This document shows, in pieces, positions 22,453 through 30,948 of a stretch of DNA of 64,000 nt. Position 1 is the stretch's first letter; every line of letters begins with the position of its first letter. The translations under genes were made by a program, and so were the position numbers. The stretch covers positions 62,001 to 126,000 of the forward strand of contig CAWJGS010000002.1 in assembly GCA_963842575.1 (NCBI GenBank). The letters run 5' to 3'. Under the pieces are notes generated by a model. It saw only the letters and a list, made by a program, of their open reading frames with translations. It was not told the origin of the DNA and made no database searches. The stretch is from JACDER01 sp963842575. GTDB taxonomy: Bacteria; Actinomycetota; Thermoleophilia; Gaiellales; Gaiellaceae.

Positions 22453-24837
22453 ATGACCACTGCCGCACCCGAAGCCGCCCAGGTCCTCTCACCGGAGGAG
22501 CTGGAGCTGATGAACAAGTACTGGCGCGCCGCCAATTACCTGTCGGTGGGCCAGATCTACCTGATGGGCAACGCGATGCTCAAGGAGCCGCTCACGATCG
22601 AGCACATCAAGCCGCGCCTGCTCGGCCACTGGGGGACGACTCCGGGGCTGAACTTCATCTACGTGCACCTGAACCGCGTGATCAAGGCGCACGACCTCGA
22701 CGTGATCTACATCTGCGGCCCCGGCCACGGCGGTCCCGGCATGGTCGCCAACACGTATCTCGAGGGGACGTACAGCGAGGTCTATCCCAACATCGCGGAA
22801 GACGAGGAGGGCATCGGCATCCTCTTCAAGCAGTTCTCCTTCCCGGGCGGCATCCCCAGCCACGCGGCACCAGAGACTCCCGGCTCGATCCACGAGGGTG
22901 GCGAGCTCGGCTACGCGGTCTCCCACGCCTACGGCGCGGCCTTCGACAACCCGGACCTGATCGTCGCCTGCGTCGTCGGCGACGGTGAGGCCGAGACGGG
23001 ACCGCTCGCGACGGCGTGGCACTCGAACAAGTTCCTCAATCCGGTCACGGACGGCGCGGTCCTCCCCATCCTCCATCTGAACGGCTACAAGATCGCCAAC
23101 CCGACGGTCATGGCGCGCATCCCACGCGAGGAGCTGGAGAGCCTCTTCGTCGGCTACGGCTACAAGCCGTACTGGGTCGAGGGCTCCGATCCGGCCGACG
23201 TGCACCAGCAGATGGCGGGAACGATGGATGCGGTCATCGCGGAGATCAAGCAGATCCAGGGCGACGCGCGGGAGAACGGGAACACGGAGCGCCCGGCGTG
23301 GCCGATGATCGTCATGAAGACGCCGAAGGGCTGGACCGGCCCGAAGGAGGTCGACGGCCAGAAGACCGAGGACTACTGGCGCTCACACCAGGTCCCCATG
23401 GCCGAGATGGCGCAGAAGCCGGAGCACATCAAGGTGCTCGAGGACTGGATGAAGAGCTACAAGGCGGAGGAGCTCTTCGACGAGAACGGACGCTTGCACT
23501 CCGAGCTGCGCGAGCTCGCTCCGGAGGGCACGCGCCGCATGGGCGCGAACCCGCATGCCAACGGCGGCCTGGTCCTGCGCGAGCTGCGCATGCCCGACTT
23601 CCGGGACTACGCGGTCGACGTGGAGAAGCCGGGAACGACGCTCGGCGAGGCCACGCGCAAGGTCGGCGAGTTCCTGCGCGAGGTCACGAGCATGAACATG
23701 GAGCACAGGAACTTCCGCATGTTCTCGCCGGACGAGCATGCGTCCAACCGGCTGGCCGCGACCTTCGAGGTCACGAACCGCGCGTGGGACGCCGAGACGC
23801 TCGACTACGACGACCATCTCGCGGCGGACGGCCGCGTCATGGAGATCCTCAGCGAGCACACCTGCCAGGGGTGGCTCGAGGGCTATCTCCTGACGGGACG
23901 TCACGGGTTCTTCTCGACGTACGAGGCGTTCGTGCACGTCGTGGACTCCATGTTCAACCAGCACGCGAAGTGGCTGAAGGTGACGCGGGACGAGATCCAC
24001 TGGCGCCGGCCGATCGCCTCGCTCACGTACCTGCTCAGCTCGCACGTCTGGCGGCAGGACCACAACGGGTTCTCGCACCAGGACCCGGGATTCCTCGATC
24101 ACGTGATCAACAAGAAGGCGGAGGTCATCCGCGTGTACCTCCCGCCGGACGCGAACACCGCGCTGTCGGTCGCCGACCACTGCCTGCGCTCGAAGAACTA
24201 CGTGAACGTGATCGTGGCGGGCAAGCAGCCGGCGCTCCAGTACCTGGACATGGACGCGGCCATCAAGCACTGCACGGCCGGGATCGGGATCTGGGAATGG
24301 GCGTCGAACGACCGTGGCGGCGACCCCGACGTGGTCATGGCCTGCTCCGGCGACATCCCCACCCTCGAGACGCTGGCCGCGGTCGAGCTGCTGCGCGGGT
24401 ACTTCCCGCAGCTGAAGATCCGCGTGATCAACGTCGTCGACCTGATGCGCCTCCAGCCGCACACCGAGCACCCGCACGGGATGACCGACAAGGAGTTCGA
24501 CACGCTCTTCACCACCGACAAGCCGATCGTCTTCGCGTTCCACGGCTACCCGTGGCTGATCCACCGGCTCACCTACCGCCGCCGCAACCACCGCAACCTG
24601 CACGTACGCGGATACAAGGAAGAGGGCACGACGACGACGCCGTTCGACATGGTCGTGCGCAACGACCTCGACCGCTTCCACCTCGTGGACGACGTGATCG
24701 ACCGGCTGACGGGGCTGGGCGGTGAGGCCGCATACGTGAAGCAGGAGCTCTTCGACAAGCTCGTCGAGCACAAGCACTACATCGCGACGTACGGCGACGA
24801 CATGCCGGAGATCAAAGACTGGAAGTGGAGCGGATAG
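22453..24837 (+). CDS. xfp: Xylulose-5-phosphate/fructose-6-phosphate phosphoketolase
   Basis: A 794-residue protein, the family length. It has the N-terminal motif LGHWGTTPGLNFIYVHLNR, GPGHGGPG, the thiamine-diphosphate block GDGEAETGPLATAWHSNKF, and later EWASNDRGGDPDVVMACSGD. It cleaves xylulose-5-P or fructose-6-P with phosphate to acetyl phosphate plus a triose or tetrose phosphate. ACGGAGGAG precedes ATG 22453. The phosphotransacetylase gene nearby (25709-27730) would turn acetyl phosphate into acetyl-CoA, giving a carbon-saving route that could feed the acetyl-CoA carboxylase operon. Confidence 0.96.
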   Translation: MTTAAPEAAQVLSPEELELMNKYWRAANYLSVGQIYLMGNAMLKEPLTIEHIKPRLLGHWGTTPGLNFIYVHLNRVIKAHDLDVIYICGPGHGGPGMVANTYLEGTYSEVYPNIAEDEEGIGILFKQFSFPGGIPSHAAPETPGSIHEGGELGYAVSHAYGAAFDNPDLIVACVVGDGEAETGPLATAWHSNKFLNPVTDGAVLPILHLNGYKIANPTVMARIPREELESLFVGYGYKPYWVEGSDPADVHQQMAGTMDAVIAEIKQIQGDARENGNTERPAWPMIVMKTPKGWTGPKEVDGQKTEDYWRSHQVPMAEMAQKPEHIKVLEDWMKSYKAEELFDENGRLHSELRELAPEGTRRMGANPHANGGLVLRELRMPDFRDYAVDVEKPGTTLGEATRKVGEFLREVTSMNMEHRNFRMFSPDEHASNRLAATFEVTNRAWDAETLDYDDHLAADGRVMEILSEHTCQGWLEGYLLTGRHGFFSTYEAFVHVVDSMFNQHAKWLKVTRDEIHWRRPIASLTYLLSSHVWRQDHNGFSHQDPGFLDHVINKKAEVIRVYLPPDANTALSVADHCLRSKNYVNVIVAGKQPALQYLDMDAAIKHCTAGIGIWEWASNDRGGDPDVVMACSGDIPTLETLAAVELLRGYFPQLKIRVINVVDLMRLQPHTEHPHGMTDKEFDTLFTTDKPIVFAFHGYPWLIHRLTYRRRNHRNLHVRGYKEEGTTTTPFDMVVRNDLDRFHLVDDVIDRLTGLGGEAAYVKQELFDKLVEHKHYIATYGDDMPEIKDWKWSG

Positions 24838-25460
24838 CGGCCCGCGTCGTCTGCATCTCCCGGGAGACAGGAGCCGAGGGCGAGGCCGTCGGCCGCGCCG
24901 TTGCGGAACGGCTCGGCCTCCAGTACGTCGACGAAGAGGTGATCGCGCGTGCCGCGGAGCGCGGCGGCGTCGACGAGGACCAGCTCGCGGACGCCGAGCA
25001 GCGCAAGTCGCGCATCCGCCGCGTGCTCGAGCTCCTAACCGATGCGGGCAGCGCCGCGGGAGCTCAGGTAACGGAGCCGGCGGCCATCCGGGCCGAGCGC
25101 GAGGAGCGGCAGCGCGGGCTGATCCGCGACGTGATCGACGAGATCGCGGCGGAGGGGAACGCGGTCATCGTCGCGCACGCGGCCTCGGTCGCCCTCGCGG
25201 GGACCGAGGGCATCCTGCGCGTCCTCGTCACCGCCTCGCCGGAGGAGCGCGTCAAGCGGCTCGTCGAGGCGGAGGACATCGCGAATGCCGACGCCGCGCG
25301 TGCCGTCATGGAGAGCGACCAGGCGCGGGCCGACTACTTTCGTGCGTTCTACGGCGTCGGACAGGAGCTGCCGACGCACTACGACCTGGTGGTCAACACC
25401 GACGTGCTCGGGCCCGACCAGGCGGCCGAGATCGTCGTGTACGCCGCGCAGCTGGGCTAA
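24825..25460 (+). CDS. Cytidylate-kinase-like family protein
   Basis: A 211-residue P-loop-type protein (VVCISRETGAEGEAVGRAVAERLGLQYVDEEVI). The start resembles cytidylate-kinase-like proteins, but the glycine-lysine P-loop is not canonical (no GK[ST] is visible). Later RILRVLVTASPEERVKRL and a LID-like DQARADYFRAFYG fit that family. The GTG at 24825 overlaps the phosphoketolase stop by 13 bases, so the two are co-expressed. Substrate is unknown; true CMP kinase activity is doubtful given the P-loop. Confidence 0.7.
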   Translation: MERIAARVVCISRETGAEGEAVGRAVAERLGLQYVDEEVIARAAERGGVDEDQLADAEQRKSRIRRVLELLTDAGSAAGAQVTEPAAIRAEREERQRGLIRDVIDEIAAEGNAVIVAHAASVALAGTEGILRVLVTASPEERVKRLVEAEDIANADAARAVMESDQARADYFRAFYGVGQELPTHYDLVVNTDVLGPDQAAEIVVYAAQLG

Positions 25461-25691
25461 GAGGTCTCGCGGCGGAGCAGTTCCTCCCGTCGCACCTCCA
25501 GCTACGAATCCACGTCCACCATGCTCGCGGTCGGAGCACGACCGAGAGCACCATGGCCGCACCGACTAGCCCAAAGAAAAGCCAGTCGACCCAGTCGGGC
25601 GCAGAAGCATCAATCGCCCAGAAGACCACAAGACCCAGGCCGCGCCCAGGGCGAGCACCCGCCGACTGCGACCAGCGGGAGCCGACGACAC
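25457..25691 (-). CDS. Possible small two-helix membrane protein, frame disrupted
   Basis: In the space between the convergent kinase-like and pta genes, the minus strand can encode SSAPAGRSRRVLALGAAWVL, then VVFWAIDASAPDWVDWLFFGLVGAAMVLSVVL, then LEVRREELLRRETS and a stop at 25457. These pieces lie in different frames, with breaks near 25635 and 25508. Two hydrophobic helices followed by a charged tail is a coherent small membrane protein. The start GTG 25691 lies 18 bases after the pta stop. No family is recognised, and the reconstruction depends on two assumed indels. Confidence 0.35.
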
Positions 25692-25708
25692 GACGAGATC
25701 GTCGCTCG

Positions 25709-27730
25709 CTAGCCGCCGGCCTGAATGGCCGTGATGGCAACCGTGTTGACGATGTCGGTCACGGTGCAACCACGGCTCAGATCGTTCACCGGCTTGCGCA
25801 GTCCCTGCAGCACCGGCCCGATCGCGACCGCGCCGGCCGAGCGCTGCACCGCCTTGTACGCGACGTTCCCCGCCTCGAGGTCCGGGAAGATGAAAACCGT
25901 GGCGCGCCCCGCGACGTCGCTGTCCGGGAGCTTGAGCTCGGCGACCGCCGCGTCCACGGCGGCGTCGTACTGGATCGGGCCCTCGACCTTCAGGTCGGGC
26001 CGGCTCGCGCGCACGGCCTCGGTCGCCTCGCGGACGCGGTCGACGTCCTCCCCCTTCCCGGATTCGCCGGTCGAGTACGAGAGCATCGCCACCCGCGGCT
26101 CGATGCCGAACACCGCGGCTGTCTCGGCCGAGGAGATCGCGATGTCCGCGAGCTGAGCGGCGTCCGGCTTCGGGTTCACCGCACAGTCGCCGTAGACGAG
26201 GACGCGGTCGGCGAGGCACATCAGGAAGACGCTCGAGACGACCGACACTCCGTCGCGCGCCTTGATGATCTCGAAGGCCGGACGGATCGTGTCCGCGGTC
26301 GTGTGCGCCGCCCCCGACACCATGCCGTCCGCCTTTCCCGTCTCGACGAGCAGCGTGCCGAAGTAGCTCGGGTTCGCCACGCGGTCGTACGCGAACTCCT
26401 CGGTGATCCCCTTGTGCTTCCGCAGCTCGTAGTAGAGCGCCGCGAACTCGTCCAGGAGCTCGGACTCGAGCGGGTCGACGAAATCGGCGCCCCGCAGGTC
26501 GAGCCCGAGCGCGTCCGCCTGGGCGCGGCCGCCGAGGATGGTCAGGTCGACCACGCCGCGGCGCAGCAGGATCTCGCCCGCGCGCAGGATCCTCTCGTCC
26601 TCGCCCTCGGGCAGGACGATGCGGCGCGGCTCGGCCCTCGCGCGCTCGATCAGCTCGTACTCGAACATGATCGGCGTCACCCGTGCGGGGCGGTCGAGCG
26701 CGATCCGCTCGGCGAGCTCGTCGGTGTCGACGCTCGCGTCGAACAAGCCGAGCGCCGCGGCGATCTTCCGCTCGTCCTCCGGGCCGAGCCGCCCGCGGAC
26801 GGACTGGACCGCGGCGATCGCCTCGTGCGTCAGCGAGTCCACCTCGAGGACCGGGAACGGCGAGCTAACCAGCAGGCGGCGCGTCCCCTCGCCCAGGTCG
26901 TGACCGCCGGTCAGCAGCACCCCGGCAACCGGCGGGATCTCCGTGGAGACCGTCGAGGCGAGCGTGGCGGCGAGAATGTCGGAACGGTCGGCGGGGACGA
27001 TCACGAGCACGCCGTCGACCAGATGCTCGATGAAGTGCTCGACGCTCATGGCGCCGACGCGCACGTCCCGTACCTCGCGGCCGAGCGACCCGCCGAGGAC
27101 GACGCGGGCGCCGAGCTCGTCCGCGACGTCGGCCATGGTCGGGTACGAGAGCTCCGCGGCCTCGGGGATGAGGTAGACCGGCTCGTCCGACGGGTCGAGC
27201 GCCGCGGGAACGGCGGCTATCGAGTCGACTGGGACTCGGTTGACGACGATGCCGAAGACGGTGCAGCCCTTCGTCCGCAGGCCCCCCAGCGCGGCGCGGA
27301 CGGTCGCCGCCGTCTGCTCGGGCTCGCCGCCGCGAACGACGACGAGGACGGGCGCGCCCAGCTCGTTCGCGAGATCGGCGTTCAGCCCGAAGTCGAGGGC
27401 CGGGGCGGCGCCGGTGAAGTCCGTCCCCTCGCACAGGACGAAATCGCAGCTCGACTCGAGCTGCTTGTACGCCTCGACGACGCGCTTGCGGAGCTCGTCG
27501 TAGGGCTCGATCGCCGCAGCTTCGGCGGCCGTGAGGGCGTGGGCCGTCTCGGCGTCGTAGCGCGCGCGCATGAGCTCGACCTGCGCGTCGGGCTCGTCCG
27601 GGACGATCGGGCGGAAGAACCCGAGGCGCTCGACGCGCCCCGCGAGCAGCTCCATCAGCCCGAGCGCGACGATCGACTTGCCGCTCTCGGGCTCCATCGC
27701 CGTGACGTAGAGATTGCGGCCGGCGCTCAC
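25709..27730 (-). CDS. pta: Phosphate acetyltransferase, long form with DRTGG domain
   Basis: A 673-residue three-part Pta. An N-terminal P-loop-like domain (NLYVTAMEPESGKSIVALGL) is followed by a central DRTGG regulatory domain and a C-terminal transacetylase domain with IVLPEGEDERILRA, MVSGAAHTTADTIRPA, MLSYSTGESGKG and FIFPDLEAGNVAYKAVQR. It interconverts acetyl phosphate and acetyl-CoA. The neighbouring phosphoketolase makes acetyl phosphate, so both form a pathway. The GTG at 27730 is chosen because the P-loop domain begins just after it. It is divergent from the superoxide dismutase gene with 50 bases between them. Confidence 0.95.
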   Translation of the reverse strand: MSAGRNLYVTAMEPESGKSIVALGLMELLAGRVERLGFFRPIVPDEPDAQVELMRARYDAETAHALTAAEAAAIEPYDELRKRVVEAYKQLESSCDFVLCEGTDFTGAAPALDFGLNADLANELGAPVLVVVRGGEPEQTAATVRAALGGLRTKGCTVFGIVVNRVPVDSIAAVPAALDPSDEPVYLIPEAAELSYPTMADVADELGARVVLGGSLGREVRDVRVGAMSVEHFIEHLVDGVLVIVPADRSDILAATLASTVSTEIPPVAGVLLTGGHDLGEGTRRLLVSSPFPVLEVDSLTHEAIAAVQSVRGRLGPEDERKIAAALGLFDASVDTDELAERIALDRPARVTPIMFEYELIERARAEPRRIVLPEGEDERILRAGEILLRRGVVDLTILGGRAQADALGLDLRGADFVDPLESELLDEFAALYYELRKHKGITEEFAYDRVANPSYFGTLLVETGKADGMVSGAAHTTADTIRPAFEIIKARDGVSVVSSVFLMCLADRVLVYGDCAVNPKPDAAQLADIAISSAETAAVFGIEPRVAMLSYSTGESGKGEDVDRVREATEAVRASRPDLKVEGPIQYDAAVDAAVAELKLPDSDVAGRATVFIFPDLEAGNVAYKAVQRSAGAVAIGPVLQGLRKPVNDLSRGCTVTDIVNTVAITAIQAGG

Positions 27731-27780
27731 GCAGTTGATGTTGTCATAGGGTACGAAGGACGAACAGGAAGGAGACACAA

Positions 27781-28386
27781 ATGGCGTTCGAAGTACCGGA
27801 TCTGCCTTATCCGTACGACGCACTCGAGCCGCACATCGACGAGCAGACGATGCGGCTCCACCACGACAAGCACCACCAGGCCTACGTCGACAACGCCAAC
27901 AAGGCGCTGGCCGGAACCGAGTGGGAGAACCGCTCGATCGAGGACATCCTGGCCAGCCTCGACGTCCTGCCCGACGACATCCGCGCGGCGGTGCGCAACA
28001 ACGTCGGCGGCCACGCCAACCACAGCCTCTTCTGGGAGATCATGAGCCCGGACGGCGGCGGTGAGCCCGATGGCGCGCTCGGCGATGCGATCGCGGACAC
28101 CTTCGACTCGTTCGACACGCTCAAAACGCTCGTGAACGACACCGGCGTCAAGCGCTTCGGCTCGGGCTGGAGCTGGCTCGTCTGGGACGGGACCGGCCTG
28201 GCCGTCTACTCGACGGCGAACCAGGACTCCCCCATCATCCAGAGCGACGTGCCGCTCCTCGGCATCGACGTCTGGGAGCACGCCTACTACCTCAAGTACC
28301 AGAACCGCCGGCCCGAGTACCTGGAGGCCTGGTGGAACGTCGTCAACTGGCCCGAGGTTGCGCGCCGGTTCGAGGAAGCCAAGTGA
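27781..28386 (+). CDS. Superoxide dismutase, Mn-type by motif
   Basis: A 201-residue Fe/Mn SOD. The ligands are visible: a histidine in RLHHDKHHQAYVDN, a histidine in GGHANHSLFW, Asp and His in DVWEHAYYLKYQNRR. A glycine before His in GGHANH together with glutamine in TANQDSP is the Mn-type or cambialistic pattern rather than the Fe-type. It converts superoxide to oxygen and hydrogen peroxide in the cytoplasm. GAAGGAGACAC precedes ATG 27781. Its stop overlaps the osmC start (GTGA), linking it to peroxide detoxification. Confidence 0.96.
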   Translation: MAFEVPDLPYPYDALEPHIDEQTMRLHHDKHHQAYVDNANKALAGTEWENRSIEDILASLDVLPDDIRAAVRNNVGGHANHSLFWEIMSPDGGGEPDGALGDAIADTFDSFDTLKTLVNDTGVKRFGSGWSWLVWDGTGLAVYSTANQDSPIIQSDVPLLGIDVWEHAYYLKYQNRRPEYLEAWWNVVNWPEVARRFEEAK

Positions 28387-28824
28387 GGGCGGACCGCAAG
28401 GCGGAGGTCGTCTGGAAGGGCGATCTCATGTCCGGAAGCGGGACGATCGTCTCGTCGGGAAGCGGCGCACTCTCGAACCTCGACGCCAACTGGAAGGCGC
28501 GGACCGAGAGCTCCGACGGCTCGACGAGCCCCGAGGAGCTGATCGCCGCCGCGCACGCCTCCTGCTTCTCGATGGCACTCTCGCACGGGCTCGCGCAGGC
28601 GGGGAGCCCGGCCGAGCAACTCGATGTCAGCGCGGTGGTCTCCTTCGAGCAGGTCGAGGGCGGATGGAAGATCACGAAATCCGCGCTCGACGTCAGCGGC
28701 ACCGTCCCCGGGATGGACGAGGCGGCGTTCCAGGAGGCGGCGGAGGAGGCGAAGGCCGGCTGCCCCGTCTCCGGCGCGCTGGCGGGGAACGTCGAGCATC
28801 ACGGTGGAGGCGAGGCTGGCCTGA
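28383..28824 (+). CDS. OsmC-family peroxiredoxin, frame disrupted near end
   Basis: From GTG 28383 (RADRKAEVVWKGDLMSGSGTIVSSGSG) the protein has SPEELIAAAHASCFSMALSH with the first redox cysteine and EEAKAGCPVSGALAGNVE with the second, the Ohr/OsmC pair. An extra C near 28798 shifts the frame. Without it the end reads VEITVEARLA with a stop at 28822-28824, matching OsmC C-termini, for a length of 146 residues. As deposited, the frame reads on into the next gene. OsmC proteins reduce organic hydroperoxides with a thiol cofactor. Co-translation with superoxide dismutase indicates an oxidative-stress operon. Confidence 0.85.
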
Positions 28825-28841
28825 GATCCGATCCGGCCCAG

Positions 28842-29387
28842 ATGCGGACCAGCTCGTACCGATTCCCGGACGAGCTGCGCAGGGACGACCTGATCGTCCG
28901 GTACGTCACCGCGGACGACGTCGAGATCATCGCCCCCGCCTTCGTCGACCCCGAGATCGGCGGGGAGGCGGGTCTCCCGCCCGTCGGGGCCGAGATGCTG
29001 GCCGCCGCGCTCGCGACCGAGATCCCGCGCATGCGCGAGAACGGGCTGCTCTGCCCGTACGTGATCGAGGGGCCTGACGGCACTCTGCTCGGCGGCGTCG
29101 CCCTCCACCACTTCGACCCGATGCGCGACACGCTCGAGGTGGGGTACTGGCTGTTCCACGAAGCGCGCGGGCGCGGTGTCGCCACGCGCGCGGTGCAGGC
29201 CGCGACCGACCACGCGTTCGCGAACGGCGTCTATCGGATGGAGGCGCACGTGCGCCTCGGCCACAAGGCTTCCGAGCGCGTCCTCGAGCGGCTCGGCTTC
29301 GAGCGGGAGGGCGTCAAGCGCCGCTACCTGCGCCACGACGGAGAGCGCGTCGACGCGACACTCTTCTCGCTGCTCGCGCCGGACTAG
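28842..29387 (+). CDS. GNAT-family N-acetyltransferase (RimJ-like)
   Basis: A 181-residue GNAT domain from ATG 28842 (RTSSYRFPDELRRDDLIVRYVTADD). The acetyl-CoA-binding motif A is visible as VGYWLFHEARGRGVATRAVQAATDHAF, followed by RLGHKASERVLERLGFEREGV, the RimJ/RimL-type ending. It acetylates an amine, perhaps a protein N-terminus; the substrate is unknown. It follows osmC by 17 bases once the osmC frame is corrected, so the apparent OsmC-GNAT fusion is an artefact. The end is convergent with the channel gene. Confidence 0.83.
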   Translation: MRTSSYRFPDELRRDDLIVRYVTADDVEIIAPAFVDPEIGGEAGLPPVGAEMLAAALATEIPRMRENGLLCPYVIEGPDGTLLGGVALHHFDPMRDTLEVGYWLFHEARGRGVATRAVQAATDHAFANGVYRMEAHVRLGHKASERVLERLGFEREGVKRRYLRHDGERVDATLFSLLAPD

Positions 29388-29977
29388 GTCCCGGGTGGAG
29401 GCTCGGCAGCCTCCGGCTCGCGCCGTGGCCCGTAGAAGTCGACGAAGCTGGACAGGTACGCGGTCAGCAGCGCGAAAGCGGTGAGCATCTCGATCATCGT
29501 CGCGCTCCGGGCACCGCGGCTCTTGGCGAAGATGTCCCCTGGCGGCGAGATGAACGCCGTCGAGACCGCGTAGTAGAAGAAGTCGGCGAAGCGCGGCAGC
29601 GGTGCGAGGCCGTCGAACGAGTGGGCGGGATCGAAGGCCCACAGACCCACGTACACGATGGTCCACACGAGGAAGAACGCGAGCCCGAGCAGCGGCAGCC
29701 CCGTCCGGCGCAGGAGCAGCAAAATGCCGGCGGCTCTGTAACCCAGCGACATGCGCTCGGTCAGCCGGCGTGAGCCGACGGCGAAGAGAACTGCACCGGT
29801 GGCCGCGAGCCCCACCCCCACGCCGAAGATGATCCACGCGTCCTGGTGGGTCATCCGCGAACGGATCATCCCGACGAGGACGACGAACGCGCTCAGGACC
29901 CCCAGGCGGATCATCCCGCCCGTCAACCAGGAGGGGCGGACGCGGTCGAGCGCGAGCTGCGGGCGAAGGCGCTGCAC
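29384..29977 (-). CDS. Membrane protein of two-TM ion-channel type with atypical filter
   Basis: A 197-residue membrane protein with four hydrophobic segments. The last two flank a pore-like loop, FADFFYYAVSTAFISPPGDIFAKS, followed by an inner helix MIEMLTAFALLTAYLSSF. The arrangement matches Ion_trans_2 potassium channels, but the selectivity filter TVGYG is replaced by ISPPGD. Either selectivity is altered or the protein is a channel relative without potassium function. The start at 29977 is approximate; ATG 29914 would remove a polar N-terminus. It ends convergently with the GNAT gene by a four-base overlap. Confidence 0.6.
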   Translation of the reverse strand: MQRLRPQLALDRVRPSWLTGGMIRLGVLSAFVVLVGMIRSRMTHQDAWIIFGVGVGLAATGAVLFAVGSRRLTERMSLGYRAAGILLLLRRTGLPLLGLAFFLVWTIVYVGLWAFDPAHSFDGLAPLPRFADFFYYAVSTAFISPPGDIFAKSRGARSATMIEMLTAFALLTAYLSSFVDFYGPRREPEAAEPPPGT

Positions 29978-30039
29978 GGCGCTCAGTTCGCCGCGCTGCC
30001 GTCAAGGCCTCGCGTGGGCGGGCACAATAGGGACGCTGA

Positions 30040-30129
30040 GGAGAGGTGTCCGAGTTGGCCTAAGGAGCGCGACTGGAAATCGCGTACCTGCGGAAACGTG
30101 GGTCGCGGGTTCGAATCCCGCCCTCTCCG
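30040..30129 (+). tRNA. tRNA-Ser (anticodon GGA)
   Basis: A class II tRNA. The acceptor GGAGAGG pairs with CCTCTCC. The anticodon stem CGCGA/TCGCG encloses loop CTGGAAA with anticodon GGA. A long variable arm follows, then the T arm with GGTTCGAATCC. CCA is not encoded. It reads UCC and UCU serine codons. Confidence 0.97.
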
Positions 30130-30135
30130 CTTAGG

Positions 30136-30162
30136 CACGGGGGAACCCAGGGTTCCCCCGTG
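30136..30162 (+). terminator. Hairpin terminator after tRNA-Ser
   Basis: A perfect 12-base inverted repeat, CACGGGGGAACC and GGTTCCCCCGTG, with a three-base loop begins seven bases after the tRNA end. There is no T tract, but the stem is very stable and the position fits transcript termination or 3-prime end protection. Confidence 0.75.
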
Positions 30163-30211
30163 AGCCCCCTCCTTAAACGTGGTCGGCGCTGCAGCCGGTG
30201 GCGCGCCTCTC

Positions 30212-30228
30212 GCCCGGCCAAGCCGGGC
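30212..30228. terminator. Short hairpin downstream of the small membrane gene
   Basis: GCCCGGC and GCCGGGC form a perfect seven-base stem with loop CAA. It lies about 45 bases beyond the stop of the minus-strand gene at 30275-30529 and could terminate it. Chance occurrence in GC-rich DNA is possible. Confidence 0.4.
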
Positions 30229-30274
30229 TTCGGCGGCAACCGGTTGCCAACCATCGGCGGAGTAGCCCGTGCCG

Positions 30275-30529
30275 TTACTTGTGGTGATGCACGGCGGCGG
30301 CCGAGCCGCCGTGCCCTTCTTCCTCGCTCTCCGCGCCGAAGATGAGCACGGCTGTGAGCTGGGCGACGAACAGGGCGACCGTGATGAAGAGAAAGAGCGG
30401 CAGGCTGCGACCGGGGAAGTTCGGCCGGTAGCGCGGAATGACCATCGCCGAGATGAGGGCGAAGGCGATGAAGATGGCGGCGACGACGAGCATCCCCACC
30501 TTGTGCCCGGTGGTCAACGCAAGCAGCAC
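30275..30529 (-). CDS. Small two-helix membrane protein with His-rich tail
   Basis: An 84-residue protein with two hydrophobic segments (about residues 11-30 and 43-64) separated by RYRPNFPGRSL, then an acidic patch ESEEEGHGG and a tail ending VHHHK. The histidines and acidic residues might bind metal. No family is recognised; size and layout recall accessory subunits near respiratory oxidases, but no such genes are nearby. It lies between the two tRNA genes on the opposite strand. Confidence 0.55.
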   Translation of the reverse strand: MLLALTTGHKVGMLVVAAIFIAFALISAMVIPRYRPNFPGRSLPLFLFITVALFVAQLTAVLIFGAESEEEGHGGSAAAVHHHK

Positions 30530-30576
30530 GACGGCACCGTACCAAGCCGGCCAGGCGCTAATCTAGGTCGCCGCTG

Positions 30577-30648
30577 GGGCGCATAGCTCAGCGGGAGAGC
30601 GCCCGCTTCACACGCGGGAGGTCCCTGGTTCGATCCCAGGTGTGCCCA
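30577..30648 (+). tRNA. tRNA-Val (anticodon CAC)
   Basis: A full cloverleaf. The acceptor GGGCGCA pairs with TGTGCCC (one G-T), D arm GCTC/GAGC, anticodon stem CCCGC/GCGGG with loop TTCACAC giving CAC, T arm CCTGG/CCAGG with TTCGATC. CCA is not encoded. It reads the GUG codon. Confidence 0.97.
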
Positions 30649-30654
30649 CTAGAG

Positions 30655-30680
30655 AAAGCCCTCCAAATGGAGGGTTTTCT
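30655..30680 (+). terminator. Rho-independent terminator of tRNA-Val
   Basis: CCCTCC and GGAGGG form a stem around AAAT, directly followed by TTTTCTTTT and preceded by AAAG, extending the pairing. This is a textbook intrinsic terminator a few bases after the tRNA. The roughly 265 bases after it, up to 30949, hold no further gene I can support. Confidence 0.88.
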
Positions 30681-30948
30681 TTTGCGCCGCCAGCGGCGAG
30701 AAGGCCGCCAGGAGGCCGTTCGAAAGCTTTTCGAAAGCCTCACGTGAGTCCACTGCGATTTGGTCGCAGAGGCGAGACGGCGTAGAGTCGGCGCAGCCGT
30801 GATCCGAAACCAGTCCCGAACACGACTGACAAGCACGAGTTCGTTGCTGTTCATCTTGCTCCGTGCATTGAGTCACGCGCTGAATCGGCGTAGGGTGGCA
30901 CGAGGTGCGGCCCGGCGGACGGGATCGCCAAGAGGTCAGGAGGGGAAA

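Noticed and set aside
25553..28045. A plus-strand open frame of 830 codons opposite pta
   Set aside because: It is a shadow of pta in high-GC DNA: Arg- and Asp/His-rich, no domain, no ribosome binding site, and it crosses the divergent sod promoter.
28383..29387. OsmC-GNAT fusion protein
   Set aside because: Removing one C near 28798 restores the normal OsmC end and a stop at 28824, and the GNAT gene has its own ATG at 28842.
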